From: Mycobacterium conspicuum | GTDB taxonomy: Bacteria; Actinomycetota; Actinomycetes; Mycobacteriales; Mycobacteriaceae | Reading direction: 5' to 3' | Assembly (NCBI RefSeq): GCF_010730195.1 | Contig: NZ_AP022613.1 | Coordinates: 4,278,001 to 4,342,000 of the forward strand | Length of the DNA: 64,000 nucleotides | In this document: one piece after another, positions 54,801-63,306 of the stretch | Position numbering within the stretch: position 1 is the first letter of the stretch | Layout: every line of letters begins with the position of its first letter | Program-made: the position numbers and the translations under genes | Notes under the pieces: model-generated | Databases searched by the model: none | Told to the model about the DNA's origin: nothing | The model's input: only the letters and a program-made list of their open reading frames with translations

Positions 54801-56176
54801 TCCGGCAAAGTCGTCACATCAGCGCGGCCCGCCATCTGGAACGCCAATTCCCACCCGCGGTGCGCATGCTGATAGTAGGAAAGGTGCGGCCAAAAGCGGC
54901 CGGCATCCAGCGCGCCGCTGAAGACGATCGCGGTTCCCGCGGGCGCGTCGGCGAAGTAGTCACCGGCAAGCACATCCGCCGGGACACCCAGCGCCTTTGC
55001 TTCCTCGCAAAAATCCGATTCCGTTCGCTCGAAGGCTGACACGGCGAGCGCACAGCTATTGAGAACAACGAATTTGTTGTCGGCGACGAAGCTTCCTCGC
55101 ACCTTCACTTCCGGCGCATATTGCTTCAGGTAGAGCCCGATCGGGTACATCTCGCAACCGCCCCACAACCGTAGTTCTGGAGCGATCGCTGCGGCCTCAA
55201 CCTTCCGATCGGAATACAGTTCGGACGACGACACCAGGCGAACCCAATCCACCGCATCCGGCCCGGACAGGTCGGTGACGACCTCGCCGACCACCGCCAG
55301 CTTCGGGCGCTCGAGATAGTCGTAGACCCACCGCTCGACCAGCATTCCCAAGGTGCGGCACGAGAAGCAGAAATGAATGAGCTCCCGATGTTGCGACTCG
55401 CGCGCCTGCATGTTGACCTGCATCATGAAAAAGCCGACGTATCCGTAATCGCCGTACCTGTCGACCACCCGAATCAGGCCCGCCTGCACCTCCATCGGGG
55501 CGGTGTCCCGGCGCAGAATCTCGCGCGCCGTTTTAAGATCCTCGGGCAAACGGCGCTTCGTGTAGTTCAACTGATTGGTCCGATTGATCAGTTCAATCGC
55601 ACGATCGAGATTGGCAACGTCCTCCAGATCGTGATCGAAGCACACTCGGACGTCCGAATCCCGCAGGAACTGGTGCCCCCCGCCGCCCGCTGAGCGCTGG
55701 GCCTGGTGTCGCGCTTCGAGCAACTTATATTGCTTCAGCCTCGACAGGTCGCTGTCGTCCTTGCCGACGAAGCGAGGATCAGCGAGCAGCTGCGGAATGA
55801 ATTCCTCACTCTCGACTTGCAGGTCGGGGATCAACGCCTTGGCTTCGGCGCGATTGCGCGGATTGTCGTCGATGAACATCACGGTGGCGGGCCTGAGCTG
55901 GACCGCCTCGATCAGCGCCGCCAACCTCGGGCCCTTCGGATCCCAGGAAATGTCGGGAAACACGAAGTAGTCGAGGATCTTTTGCTCCTCGAGGATTTTG
56001 ACAACGCTCTGCTTGTCGTTCTTCGAGCAGATCGAACTGAGGATGCCGCGCCGGGCGAGCTCAACGACGATGTCGTGGTGCGCCTGCACGTACTCGCGGA
56101 TGCCCCCTTCGACCAGCGTCCCGCGCCAGAACGTGTCGTCGAGATCCCAAACGACCAGCCGTACCGGTTCCGCCAT
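51899..56176 (-). CDS. 1425-aa fusion: FkbH-like HAD, GNAT-like, SGNH-like, DUF4214, methyltransferase, cysteine-motif C-terminal domain
   Basis: Domains in order: HAD-IIIC phosphatase 1-150 (VVWDLDDTFWRG, SICSKNDK, MFIDDNPRNRAEAKAL); GNAT-like acyltransferase region ~150-320 (LDRAIELINRTNQLNYTKRR); SGNH-like region ~335-600 (LWGGCEMYPIGLYL); DUF4214-like pair ~615-735 (VRGVYRDLLGLAPQENELKV; IASLYATILKREPTPAELAH); class I methyltransferase ~800-1000 (NVIEVGSGFSSACILDAVD, CIDPNADR); beta-rich ~1020-1210; C-terminal domain from ~1225 with FQSLGQDCEFGLVQRQCEAE. In stand-alone FkbH the SGNH part comes first, so the order is permuted. ATG 56176, GAGGAT upstream. It could load a three-carbon unit and methylate the acceptor; not demonstrated. 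Confidence 0.88.
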   Translation of the reverse strand: MAEPVRLVVWDLDDTFWRGTLVEGGIREYVQAHHDIVVELARRGILSSICSKNDKQSVVKILEEQKILDYFVFPDISWDPKGPRLAALIEAVQLRPATVMFIDDNPRNRAEAKALIPDLQVESEEFIPQLLADPRFVGKDDSDLSRLKQYKLLEARHQAQRSAGGGGHQFLRDSDVRVCFDHDLEDVANLDRAIELINRTNQLNYTKRRLPEDLKTAREILRRDTAPMEVQAGLIRVVDRYGDYGYVGFFMMQVNMQARESQHRELIHFCFSCRTLGMLVERWVYDYLERPKLAVVGEVVTDLSGPDAVDWVRLVSSSELYSDRKVEAAAIAPELRLWGGCEMYPIGLYLKQYAPEVKVRGSFVADNKFVVLNSCALAVSAFERTESDFCEEAKALGVPADVLAGDYFADAPAGTAIVFSGALDAGRFWPHLSYYQHAHRGWELAFQMAGRADVTTLPEGEFERLVEEQDGADERTRRHLIEVARHVRKNYRKARPMSDARRAATLWALLEHVPVGAKLILLLDHDRHRVQGVVQSEPRTARYNELVKSIARAYPYVAVACFSDFVDDDEQIQELGNHYHRVVYLKLAERLAELIERLPPKRASDVRGTEIVDAEATVRGVYRDLLGLAPQENELKVWSAYAREGAREGMTVPDLVEQFVSSEDYKSRSRVAPDAQTTPRMGPAAAEEYIASLYATILKREPTPAELAHWVTAATTLPAEQIYFAFVNSKEYTQWQRYSPIVDPSTIAGYVEKQYLQEPSDIKGIHFDEFAMARFWIENSELIKNTPFGEHDDGKNRFYYDDGRYPYGDAMTLRAMIAHFKPKNVIEVGSGFSSACILDAVDHVGLSDFTLTCIDPNADRLRSRLREEDHSRVDIVEALVQDVPVSTFSKLDENDILLIDSTHVLKTASDVHFALFSILPSLKKGVLVHFQAISYPFEYPRHWLFGNSRSWNEIYALRAFLMYNPAFEVVFWNGLFAHRQRVLVHETNPLFLKNPGGSIWLRARSLDMVQTQLAQLAATAGPQARTQFGDWISLGASGHSNDVVGSGWSFQENSCRWLTGTYSVLAVPMPPERDAADYILMLRVTPYLANGQNDCQRCTVVCGTETVAEVTLVLSGWIGFRVPAEAVDSEKLAISLVHPDAGSQQRVASASRELAIAVHEAVVLPATEADESVGWRGKTGHFVSSDWRAQALAPDWKRVAAKFQSLGQDCEFGLVQRQCEAEPLGLFRWSNIRLHGVIQCLRSEFSEIAGEEKLHIYPCATGEYHSEYKSLDMITHTLLRADQNPDVDAVRHKESARLKMLARLLREDLEDGEKVFVLLRKYAPLDDSEVLPVISLMRRYNPNAALLWVTVAGPDERHLVGQCEIVGNNLVKGYLDKFSGWNDDWSTLSIGCWKDILISALQALGRPIPTHAEGLPPEQKQLELS

Positions 56177-56432
56177 CTATATCCTCAAACCTGCTGACTA
56201 GGAAGCGCTCTAGATGCGGGTTCGCATCCCCCGAGCCAGATACTAACGCTGGCGTCTTTTGGGGCGCTCGGATTCAGAGCCTTAAGAAAATTGGGATCGC
56301 CTGCCGCACGCAGGGGCGGGCAACACCAACGAAGAGACCGCCCGAGCTACTAAGGGGACTGTCGCCGAAAACGCTTGACGCACAAGGCCGTGTCGTACGG
56401 AAGCCGTGGTTGGTGTCGAGCGGGTCGCCGAC

Positions 56433-57182
56433 TTAGCCTGTGCGACGCCAAAATGAGCATCGGAGATCGACCTGGACCAAGGGATCCGCAATGCCCCGGC
56501 TATCGCGGAACTCGTCAACCGCCTTGCGGCAGTAGGTCCACCTGTCCTCGCCGTAGTCATCGATGATGACGAATCCGCCGACCGACAGCTTGTCATAAAG
56601 CGCGGTCAGCGCGTCCATCGTCGACGAATAGTAGTCCCCGTCCAACCGCATCACGGCCAGACGGTCAATCGGGGCGGTGCTCAACGTGTCGTTGAACCAG
56701 CCGGGCAGAAACTCGACCTGGTCGTCGAGGAGCCCAAACGCCGCAAAATTGCGTTTGACCAGTTCAAGCGGCGCTGCGAAGTGGTCGTACGCCTTCATGA
56801 CTGGGCCACCGTGGGACTTCGCCTCGATCGGGAATTCGTCGGCGGACGGCTCCGGCAGCCCCTCGAATGAGTCGGCGACCCACACCTTTCGGGTTGTCTC
56901 GTCGAGGACCTTTAGCAGCGCACGCATAAGGATCGTCGCGCCGCCGCGCCACACACCGGTTTCGATAAGGTCGCCGGGGATCCCGTCTGTGACGACCTGC
57001 CTGACGCAATCGTCGATGTTGTGCAGCCTGGCCATGGGCAGCATCGTTATCGCCGGCGACCGAATGTAGTGCTGGAGGAAGGCCACAACGAACCTGTGCT
57101 CTTCCTCGTTTACGTCGGGTTCCTCCTGGAATAGCGTGTTCGTGAGGACCCTCTTGAGGAGATCGATATAGAGAACGTCCAT
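56433..57182 (-). CDS. TylF/MycF-type sugar O-methyltransferase
   Basis: 249 residues, full TylF family length: GDLIETGVWRGGATILMRAL, VWVADSFEGLPEPSADEFPI, DQVEFLPGWFNDTLSTAPID, MRLDGDYYSSTMDALTALYD, FVIIDDYGEDRWTYCRKAVD, with the metal-binding Asp residues kept. ATG 57182 after GGGGGGAACGAG. Paralogous to the C-terminal part of the gene at 49818. It begins the minus-strand set 57182-49818, divergent from the FkbH-ACP genes. Confidence 0.93.
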   Translation of the reverse strand: MDVLYIDLLKRVLTNTLFQEEPDVNEEEHRFVVAFLQHYIRSPAITMLPMARLHNIDDCVRQVVTDGIPGDLIETGVWRGGATILMRALLKVLDETTRKVWVADSFEGLPEPSADEFPIEAKSHGGPVMKAYDHFAAPLELVKRNFAAFGLLDDQVEFLPGWFNDTLSTAPIDRLAVMRLDGDYYSSTMDALTALYDKLSVGGFVIIDDYGEDRWTYCRKAVDEFRDSRGIADPLVQVDLRCSFWRRTG

Positions 57183-57950
57183 TCAGCGCTCGTTCCCCCC
57201 GGAGTAGAAGTCGACGTCTTGCGGCTCTTCGCTGTTTGCGGGTGCAGTGGAATCGTAACGGACGACCTGCGCCCAGGGTCCTAACTCTTTGTTGGTGACC
57301 ACGATCGCGTTCCCCATCGTGGTGAATCTTTGTCCGACAAGCGTTCCCGCTCCCGCAGCAGCCCACTCCGGATTGAGCGTGCGGCGCGCGGTCGACTGAC
57401 TCGGTAAATGACCCGCGTTGGCAAGTAGTCCTCCCGGCGCTAACCGCCGGGTCTTGTTTCACCGCAGGATAATTCGTTCCTGCACGCGAACGGGCGCGCC
57501 GCCGCGGCCGCGTCCCGCAGCCGGCGCTTCACCCGCACGCATGCACCTGGCAACCCAAGCCGGCAGTGCGAGTGCCCGCCCGCGAGACTCAAACCGCAAG
57601 TGTCCGTTCAGGATTGCGGAGCCACATTTATTTCGGGCCGGGGGCGAGCCCGAACGGCCCAAAGCGATGCCGCTTTTCAGGCGGGGTGTGGTTGCGATCC
57701 GTCCTGGTTCGGGCAACGAACTGAGGGACAATCGCCCACTCGTCGCAATCGTCGGCGGACCCGAGGAGCGAGCGCTATGCTCCCCGTGGGGGGTGGCGGA
57801 CGTGCCCGAGTGCGGTCTTCGTTTTGAGCGTCAGGCCGCGGACGATTAACCCTCCCGAGCGAAAATGGCGCGAGCAAAGGGCGTAGGAGGAACGATTGAC
57901 AAAGCTGATGGCCGATAAGGTTCGCGGATCGCGTCAGGAGTTTCTATTGG
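57183..57950. other. Intergenic region between divergent island operons
   Basis: About 770 bases without a convincing gene; the longest frame (57418-57849, plus) is Arg/Pro-rich with no ribosome binding site. It must contain the promoters of the methyltransferase set (minus) and of the FkbH-ACP set (plus). Confidence 0.45.
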
Positions 57951-59849
57951 ATGAGAGACACAACGCTGTACTGGCTGCCTGAATGCACGGACTTTCGAGC
58001 ACGGGCGCGGTCACTGCTGGTTGCCGAAGTGCCGCCCGCCTGGGCGGAGTTGGTAGCAATCGCCAAGCATGATCTGGATTTCGTCCAGACCAACACGCTC
58101 GATCAGGTTCTGGTAAAGCATTACGGTGCCGGCGCAGCACCTCCCCCGGTCAAAAGTTTGCGAGTGGCCATACTCGGCTCATCGACCGTCACCCATTTAC
58201 ACGCGGGTCTTCGCGTGGCCGCCCTGCGCCGGGGCTTGCACGTGCTCACCTATGAGGCGCAATACGGTCAATACCGGCAAGAATTGCTTAATAGCGAGTC
58301 GGATCTGCATCGCTTCCGCCCTCACGTCGTTCTCTTCGCGCTCGATGCTTACCACCTCACCCAGGGCCTGCGGCCCGGGCTCGACGAACCGCGGGCTGCG
58401 GGCGCGTTAGAACAGGTTCTCGCGTCCATCCAAGAATGCTGGGCCCTGGCAAAAAAGGCCTTCAGCTGCACCGTTCTTCAGCAAACAGCGCTCCCCATCT
58501 GGCATGACCTGATGGGCAGCAACGAACACAGGCTGCCCGGTTCCCGAGCCCACTTCCTCGATCAGTTGAATCTTCATTTGCAGGCCGCTGCCGACGCCGG
58601 CGGTGCGCACCTTGTCGCAGTCGACCGCCGCGCCCGGCAGGACGGTCTCGATGTCTGGCATGACGTGGCGCTTTGGCATCGAAGCAAACAGGAAATCAAA
58701 CTGTCCGCGGTCCCGTGCTACGGCGAAGCGGTCGCGCGCGTCCTTGGCGCACAGCTGGGCCTTTCCTCGAAGTGCTTGGTACTCGATCTCGATAACACGA
58801 TCTGGGGCGGCGTCGTCGGTGACGACGGATTGGAGGGGATTGTTTTGGGCCAAGGCAGCGCCTTGGGGGAAGCCTTTGTCAGCCTGCAAAGCTACGCAGT
58901 GGAACTCTCCGAACGCGGAGTGATCCTTGCAGTGTGTTCCAAGAATGACGAGCACGTTGCTATGCATGCTTTTGAGCGCCACCCGGAGATGGTTCTGACC
59001 CGCAAGCAGGTGGCGAGTTTTGTCGCCAATTGGGACGACAAGGTCACCAACTTGCGCCGCGTCGCAGCGGAACTCAACATCGGTCTCGAATCCCTGGTAT
59101 TCGTCGACGACAACCCCTTCGAGCGCGGTTTGGTCCGGCAGGAACTGCCGATGGTCGCCGTCCCGGAGCTCCCCGAGGATCCCGCGCTGGTCCCACGGTG
59201 CATCGCGGATGCCGGGTATTTCGAATCCCTTGCCATCACCCCGGAAGACCGGGAACGGACCCAACAGTACTTCGATAACCGCGAACGATCTGAGCTGCAA
59301 AGTGGCGCCACCGACATGGAGGGCTATTTGCGGAGCCTGCAGATGCGCCTACAGTGGCGGAACTTTGACAAAGTTAACCTGCAGCGCACGGTTCAGTTGA
59401 TCAACAAGACGAACCAGTTCAACTTGACCACCAAACGCTATTCCGAAGACGAAGTGCTCGCGGTAATGGACGACCCGGAAGCCTTCGGAATCTACCTGCG
59501 CTTGTTCGACCGCTTCGGCGACAACGGCATTATCAGCATCGTGATCGGCAAGCGCGTCGCCGATGCGGTACTGCTCGATACCTGGCTGATGAGCTGTCGC
59601 GTTCTTGGGCGCCAAGTCGAACAGGCAACCCTCAATGTGGTCAGCGAGGAGGCTCGGCGGCTCGGCGTGCGTCGCATCATCGGTGAGTACCACCCGACCC
59701 CAAAGAACAGCATGGTTAAGGATCTCTATCCGAAATTGGGCTTCGCCTCCATCGCCGGCGACGTTGCGGACCATGGCAAATATGCCCTAATGCTTGACGA
59801 TTTTGTTCCGATCAAGACCCACATCACAATCGAAAGACTTGAAACATGA
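57951..59849 (+). CDS. FkbH-type glyceryl/acyl-ACP synthase (HAD-IIIC)
   Basis: 632 residues, usual FkbH length. N-terminal SGNH-like domain (VAILGSSTVTHLHAGLRVAA ~71-90), HAD-IIIC domain with DLDNTIWGG (279-287), ILAVCSKND (326-333) and VFVDDNPFE (383-391), and a C-terminal GNAT-like domain (LINKTNQFNLTTKRY; IIGEYHPTPKNSMVKDLYPK). FkbH proteins take 1,3-bisphosphoglycerate, dephosphorylate it and load glycerate on an ACP thiol. The stop overlaps the ACP start (ATGA), giving an obvious enzyme-carrier pair. ATG 57951 with AGGAG ~10 nt upstream. Confidence 0.93.
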   Translation: MRDTTLYWLPECTDFRARARSLLVAEVPPAWAELVAIAKHDLDFVQTNTLDQVLVKHYGAGAAPPPVKSLRVAILGSSTVTHLHAGLRVAALRRGLHVLTYEAQYGQYRQELLNSESDLHRFRPHVVLFALDAYHLTQGLRPGLDEPRAAGALEQVLASIQECWALAKKAFSCTVLQQTALPIWHDLMGSNEHRLPGSRAHFLDQLNLHLQAAADAGGAHLVAVDRRARQDGLDVWHDVALWHRSKQEIKLSAVPCYGEAVARVLGAQLGLSSKCLVLDLDNTIWGGVVGDDGLEGIVLGQGSALGEAFVSLQSYAVELSERGVILAVCSKNDEHVAMHAFERHPEMVLTRKQVASFVANWDDKVTNLRRVAAELNIGLESLVFVDDNPFERGLVRQELPMVAVPELPEDPALVPRCIADAGYFESLAITPEDRERTQQYFDNRERSELQSGATDMEGYLRSLQMRLQWRNFDKVNLQRTVQLINKTNQFNLTTKRYSEDEVLAVMDDPEAFGIYLRLFDRFGDNGIISIVIGKRVADAVLLDTWLMSCRVLGRQVEQATLNVVSEEARRLGVRRIIGEYHPTPKNSMVKDLYPKLGFASIAGDVADHGKYALMLDDFVPIKTHITIERLET

Positions 59850-60100
59850 CCGACGCGGAGATTTACGAGCAGCTGACGGAGATCATCCGTGACGTGCTCA
59901 TGAATTTCGATCTGGTGCTGCGACCCGATCTCACCGCGGACGAAGTCGACGGATGGAATTCGTTTAAGATGATAGAAATCATCATGGCGGTCGAAGGACA
60001 ATTTGGAATGAAGGTGAGGTCGAAGGAGCTCGACGACCTGGAAAACGTCGGTGACCTCGTGGCGCTCATCCGCAAGGCGAAGCCGGCGGAGAGTGCCTGA
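59846..60100 (+). CDS. Acyl carrier protein dedicated to the FkbH enzyme
   Basis: 84 residues, acidic, four-helix ACP pattern. The phosphopantetheine site reads DGWNSFKMIEIIM with Ser39, the variant seen in FkbH-partner ACPs rather than the DSL of fatty-acid ACP. Translationally coupled to the synthase by ATGA overlap. It would carry glycerate (or a derived three-carbon unit) as a thioester for transfer to a glycan or lipid. Confidence 0.93.
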   Translation: MTDAEIYEQLTEIIRDVLMNFDLVLRPDLTADEVDGWNSFKMIEIIMAVEGQFGMKVRSKELDDLENVGDLVALIRKAKPAESA

Positions 60101-60220
60101 CGTTTGCTCGACCGGCAGTTCGGGGGGTTCGATAAACGACCAACAGCAGTTCCGCGGGGCTTTTGCCTCGAGTCGCGGCATCATCCATGCAAACCAAATA
60201 CACACGAAAGAGACTGGCAC

Positions 60221-60988
60221 ATGAATCAATCAGCTCTCGGACCCGCCGGTATTCAGACATTAACCGCCTCGCCGGATGACAACGACGACCGGAAAATGTT
60301 CATCGAGGCGGTCTACGCGGCCTTCCTCGAGAAGCACGGGAGTACCGATCGAGCATATAATATCGACAACATAGGCCGTCTGGCTGCGGCTATCGAAAGT
60401 CACCACTACGCGTCCCAGAAGATGGTCGGCGTTCCTCGCTTCCAGGACCGAAACCACCTACTGGGATTTGCTTGCCAAAGCATTACCGTCGATGGTCCGG
60501 CGCTCGAATTTGGTGTCATGGCAGGCCACACGATCAATTTAATAGCCTCGCTATTACCGTTGTCAAAGGTGTATGGTTTTGACTCATTCGAAGGGTTGCC
60601 TGAGGCGTGGTTTGGCAAAGGGGACGGATTCGGCCAGTTTTCAGTCAATGGGCAATTGCCGCAGGTTCGGGACAATGTCGAGCTGGTCGTGGGTTGGTTC
60701 GACCATGTTCTCGCACCGTTTTTAGATACGCATGAATTCGACAAGATAGCGCTATTGCATGTGGACTGTGATATCTACTCTTCCACACAAACGATCTTCA
60801 GCTACCTACATAAACGAATCGTGCCGGGAACAATAATTGTATTTGACGAATACTTCAATTATCCAACTTGGCAGCGGCACGAATATGCCGCCTTCCAAGA
60901 ATACGTCGCCCATCGTCAGATTAAATATGAATATTTGGGACTGGTCCCCGCCGACATGCAAGTTGCCGTGCGCATATTGTCGGTGTAG
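60221..60988 (+). CDS. Class I SAM-dependent methyltransferase (TylF/Methyltransf_24-like)
   Basis: 255 residues. GPALEFGVMAGHTINLIASL (motif I), KVYGFDSFEGLPEAWFGKGD, NVELVVGWFDHVLAPFLDTH, IALLHVDCDIYSSTQTIFSY, GTIIVFDEYFNYPTW. The Asp/Glu pattern matches sugar O-methyltransferase relatives. ATG 60221 is preferred over an upstream start at 60104 (in-frame residues between are not family-like). The coding sequence is markedly AT-richer than its neighbours (AATTTAATAGC, AAATATGAATATTTGG), which suggests separate acquisition. It follows the ACP gene by 120 bases on the same strand. Confidence 0.9.
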   Translation: MNQSALGPAGIQTLTASPDDNDDRKMFIEAVYAAFLEKHGSTDRAYNIDNIGRLAAAIESHHYASQKMVGVPRFQDRNHLLGFACQSITVDGPALEFGVMAGHTINLIASLLPLSKVYGFDSFEGLPEAWFGKGDGFGQFSVNGQLPQVRDNVELVVGWFDHVLAPFLDTHEFDKIALLHVDCDIYSSTQTIFSYLHKRIVPGTIIVFDEYFNYPTWQRHEYAAFQEYVAHRQIKYEYLGLVPADMQVAVRILSV

Positions 60989-61031
60989 GTGAGCTGTCGC
61001 CCGACTTAAGCCTGTTGAGCCCCCGGCGGGG

Positions 61032-63200
61032 CTAAAGGTACATACCCGAGATGCAGAGCACTTCGTCGAGGCTGGCGGTGCGCAGCCCGGCGCCGGCGGA
61101 CGATCGGCCACGTCGGGCGGACGCATCGGGGTCGCTGCTTCGCGCACCGTTGGCCCGATCCAGGCGTGCGGTGTCGAACATCGCCGGGCCGGTCGCCATC
61201 ACCTCGGTGAGCAGGTAGCGGCCGGCGTCGGCGGCTCGGCGCACCGCGTCCTCCGCCGCGCTGGCGCCGCTCAGCTTGACCGCATCTTCGAAGTTGATGC
61301 CCACCTGAAACACTTGCGGTTCGGCGTCCAGCACGGCGGTCAGGCGGGTGATGAAGTTCTCGGGGGCGAAAAACCGCCAGCCCGCACCCAGGTGCAGCCA
61401 GAACCGTCCCTCGATCTGAGCGCGCAGCTGCGCCAACACGGGGGCGGGCTTGTCGCCGGATCGGCGACGCGCGAACTCGAGGAACCCGTAGCGCTTCCGC
61501 AGTTTCGCGCGGTCGGAAGCGGACAGGCCGGTGTCGAGCACCACAAAGCGCCCGATCCGCGACACATCCAGGCAGCAGTTTAAAAACGAGTTCACGGTCT
61601 GCTCGGTGGTCTCGCGATCCGGCCCGGCGACCAGGCTGACGGTGACACCGGCTGCACCGGCCTCACCCGGACCGGCGCCCAGGGACTGCACCACGGCTTC
61701 GGGGTACGGTGCCGCCGCATCGAGCATCGCCGGCACCAACAAGTCCCGGTTGGCCGCAATCCGTTGCCGATCAGGCCCGGGCAGGTCGGGGCGGGCCAGC
61801 AAACGCCGATACAGCGTGAACGCCTCGGCGTGCCTGCCGATCCAGGACGCGCACACCGCCTGCTCATCGGTTGCGCGCCAAGCGTAGATGTCCGCGCTGA
61901 CAGCTATTTTGTCCTCTTCGGGGAGCGGGATTTTAGTGGCGCTCTCGGCAAACAGGTACGCGAAACCGTAACGTTGCTCGACGCGACACCGAAAGGCGAT
62001 GGCGAACAGTGGCTCGGCGCGGGTCGGTCGAAATTGCCAGGCACGCAAAAAGGCATCCTCAACGGCTGGCCACGGCTCACCGAGATGCAACATCGACTCC
62101 GCGAGCCGGTACATCGCGTAGTAGACCTGCTCGTCGTCGCCACCCATCTCAACCCGGCGCGCATACCACTGGCACGCCCTGGAGAAATTGCCCAGATCGA
62201 AATAACGCTGGGCAAGGCGGAAGACCGACGCCCCATCTTCGGGGTCGCTCTCGACCCTGGCCAACAAGAGATCGGGATCGTTGGCCCATCGGTGCTGCAA
62301 GGCCAGCATCGCGCAGCGGGGATGCTGCGCGATGGAGTCCAGCAGCGCGGCGCGACCCTCTGGGCCCGGCACATTCGCGATCTCGCTGAAAACCCAGTCA
62401 GCCATCCCGGCGATGACATCCTCGCGCTCGGGGTCGCCCGCGGCGAGGTCGATCATCGCGTCGTACAACGCGGCATGCCCGCCACCGAACGACAGCCAGA
62501 ACTTTGGCGGATCGACGACCCGGTTGTTCCACATACCTTGCGAGTGGCGGCGATAGACGGCCATCGTCTTTGGCAGCATTGCAATTTTGCCGCTGAACGC
62601 ATGGCGCACCATGAGGTAGTGGTCCAGAGGCATGACGTCGGCCGGGATACCTCGGTAGTGCGGGAGGCGGCGGTACATCACCGAATTGGTCTGGATGAAG
62701 TTGCGCCTGATCAACGTGTCCAGGCTCAAGTCATCGCGCCAAACCAGCGGCGGGAAGTCCTCTTCCTCGACCCGGCCGTCTTCCCAGATCGTTCGCACGG
62801 GATGGAAGCACACCGTTGTTTCGGGATGCTGGTCAAGGTACGCGACCTGTCGGCTCAGCTTCAGCGGATCGATCCAGTAGTCGTCGCCCTCACACAGCGC
62901 GATGTACGTGCCGCGAGCCTTGGATAGGGCGTCGACCAAATTCCTGTTGAGGCCAAGGTTTTTGGGCCTGAGGATCGGCCGGAACAGGTGCGGGTACTGA
63001 TCGACATACTCCTGGATGATCGCCCGCGTCGAATCGGTTGATGCATCGTCGGCGACGATGATCTCCATCGGGAAGTCGATCTGTTGGGCGAGAAAACTGT
63101 CGAAAGCATCGCGGACGAAGGCTTCCTGGTTGTGTGTGGTCGTCACGATACTTAACTTGGGGCTCAACTCAGGTTGCTTCGTTTCTCGTTTCGGTGTCAC
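61032..63200 (-). CDS. GT2 glycosyltransferase with TPR-like middle and degenerate GT-A-like C-terminal module (family member 3)
   Basis: 722 residues. Head ~15-275: classical GT2 (LSIVTTTHNQEAFVRDAFDS; IIVADDASTDSTRAII; IALCEGDDYWIDPLKLSRQV, DD motif 106-107; PLDHYLMVRHAFSG). TPR-like middle ~310-490 (GASVFRLAQRYFDLGNFSRA; WQFRPTRAEPLFAIAFRCRV). C-module ~520-690, near-identical at DNA level to member 2 (VTVSLVAGPDRETTEQTVNS; GRFWLHLGAGWRFFAPENFI), ending ASLDEVLCISGMYL. Start GTG 63200 with AACGGGG upstream. Head differs from members 1 and 2. The next member starts upstream on the same strand. Confidence 0.9.
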   Translation of the reverse strand: MTPKRETKQPELSPKLSIVTTTHNQEAFVRDAFDSFLAQQIDFPMEIIVADDASTDSTRAIIQEYVDQYPHLFRPILRPKNLGLNRNLVDALSKARGTYIALCEGDDYWIDPLKLSRQVAYLDQHPETTVCFHPVRTIWEDGRVEEEDFPPLVWRDDLSLDTLIRRNFIQTNSVMYRRLPHYRGIPADVMPLDHYLMVRHAFSGKIAMLPKTMAVYRRHSQGMWNNRVVDPPKFWLSFGGGHAALYDAMIDLAAGDPEREDVIAGMADWVFSEIANVPGPEGRAALLDSIAQHPRCAMLALQHRWANDPDLLLARVESDPEDGASVFRLAQRYFDLGNFSRACQWYARRVEMGGDDEQVYYAMYRLAESMLHLGEPWPAVEDAFLRAWQFRPTRAEPLFAIAFRCRVEQRYGFAYLFAESATKIPLPEEDKIAVSADIYAWRATDEQAVCASWIGRHAEAFTLYRRLLARPDLPGPDRQRIAANRDLLVPAMLDAAAPYPEAVVQSLGAGPGEAGAAGVTVSLVAGPDRETTEQTVNSFLNCCLDVSRIGRFVVLDTGLSASDRAKLRKRYGFLEFARRRSGDKPAPVLAQLRAQIEGRFWLHLGAGWRFFAPENFITRLTAVLDAEPQVFQVGINFEDAVKLSGASAAEDAVRRAADAGRYLLTEVMATGPAMFDTARLDRANGARSSDPDASARRGRSSAGAGLRTASLDEVLCISGMYL

Positions 63201-63306
63201 TGCGAGCCCCGTTTCCCCGCGCTGTCATGGATCGGTGTGACGTCGTCGTCGGCCGCGATGATCCGCGAGCGGACGTCGCGGGCCGAACCTTTCGAATCTC
63301 GCGTCA

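Noticed and set aside
57418..57849. 143-residue plus-strand frame between island operons
   Set aside because: Arg/Pro-rich, no ribosome binding site, overlapped by frames on both strands; no recognised motif.
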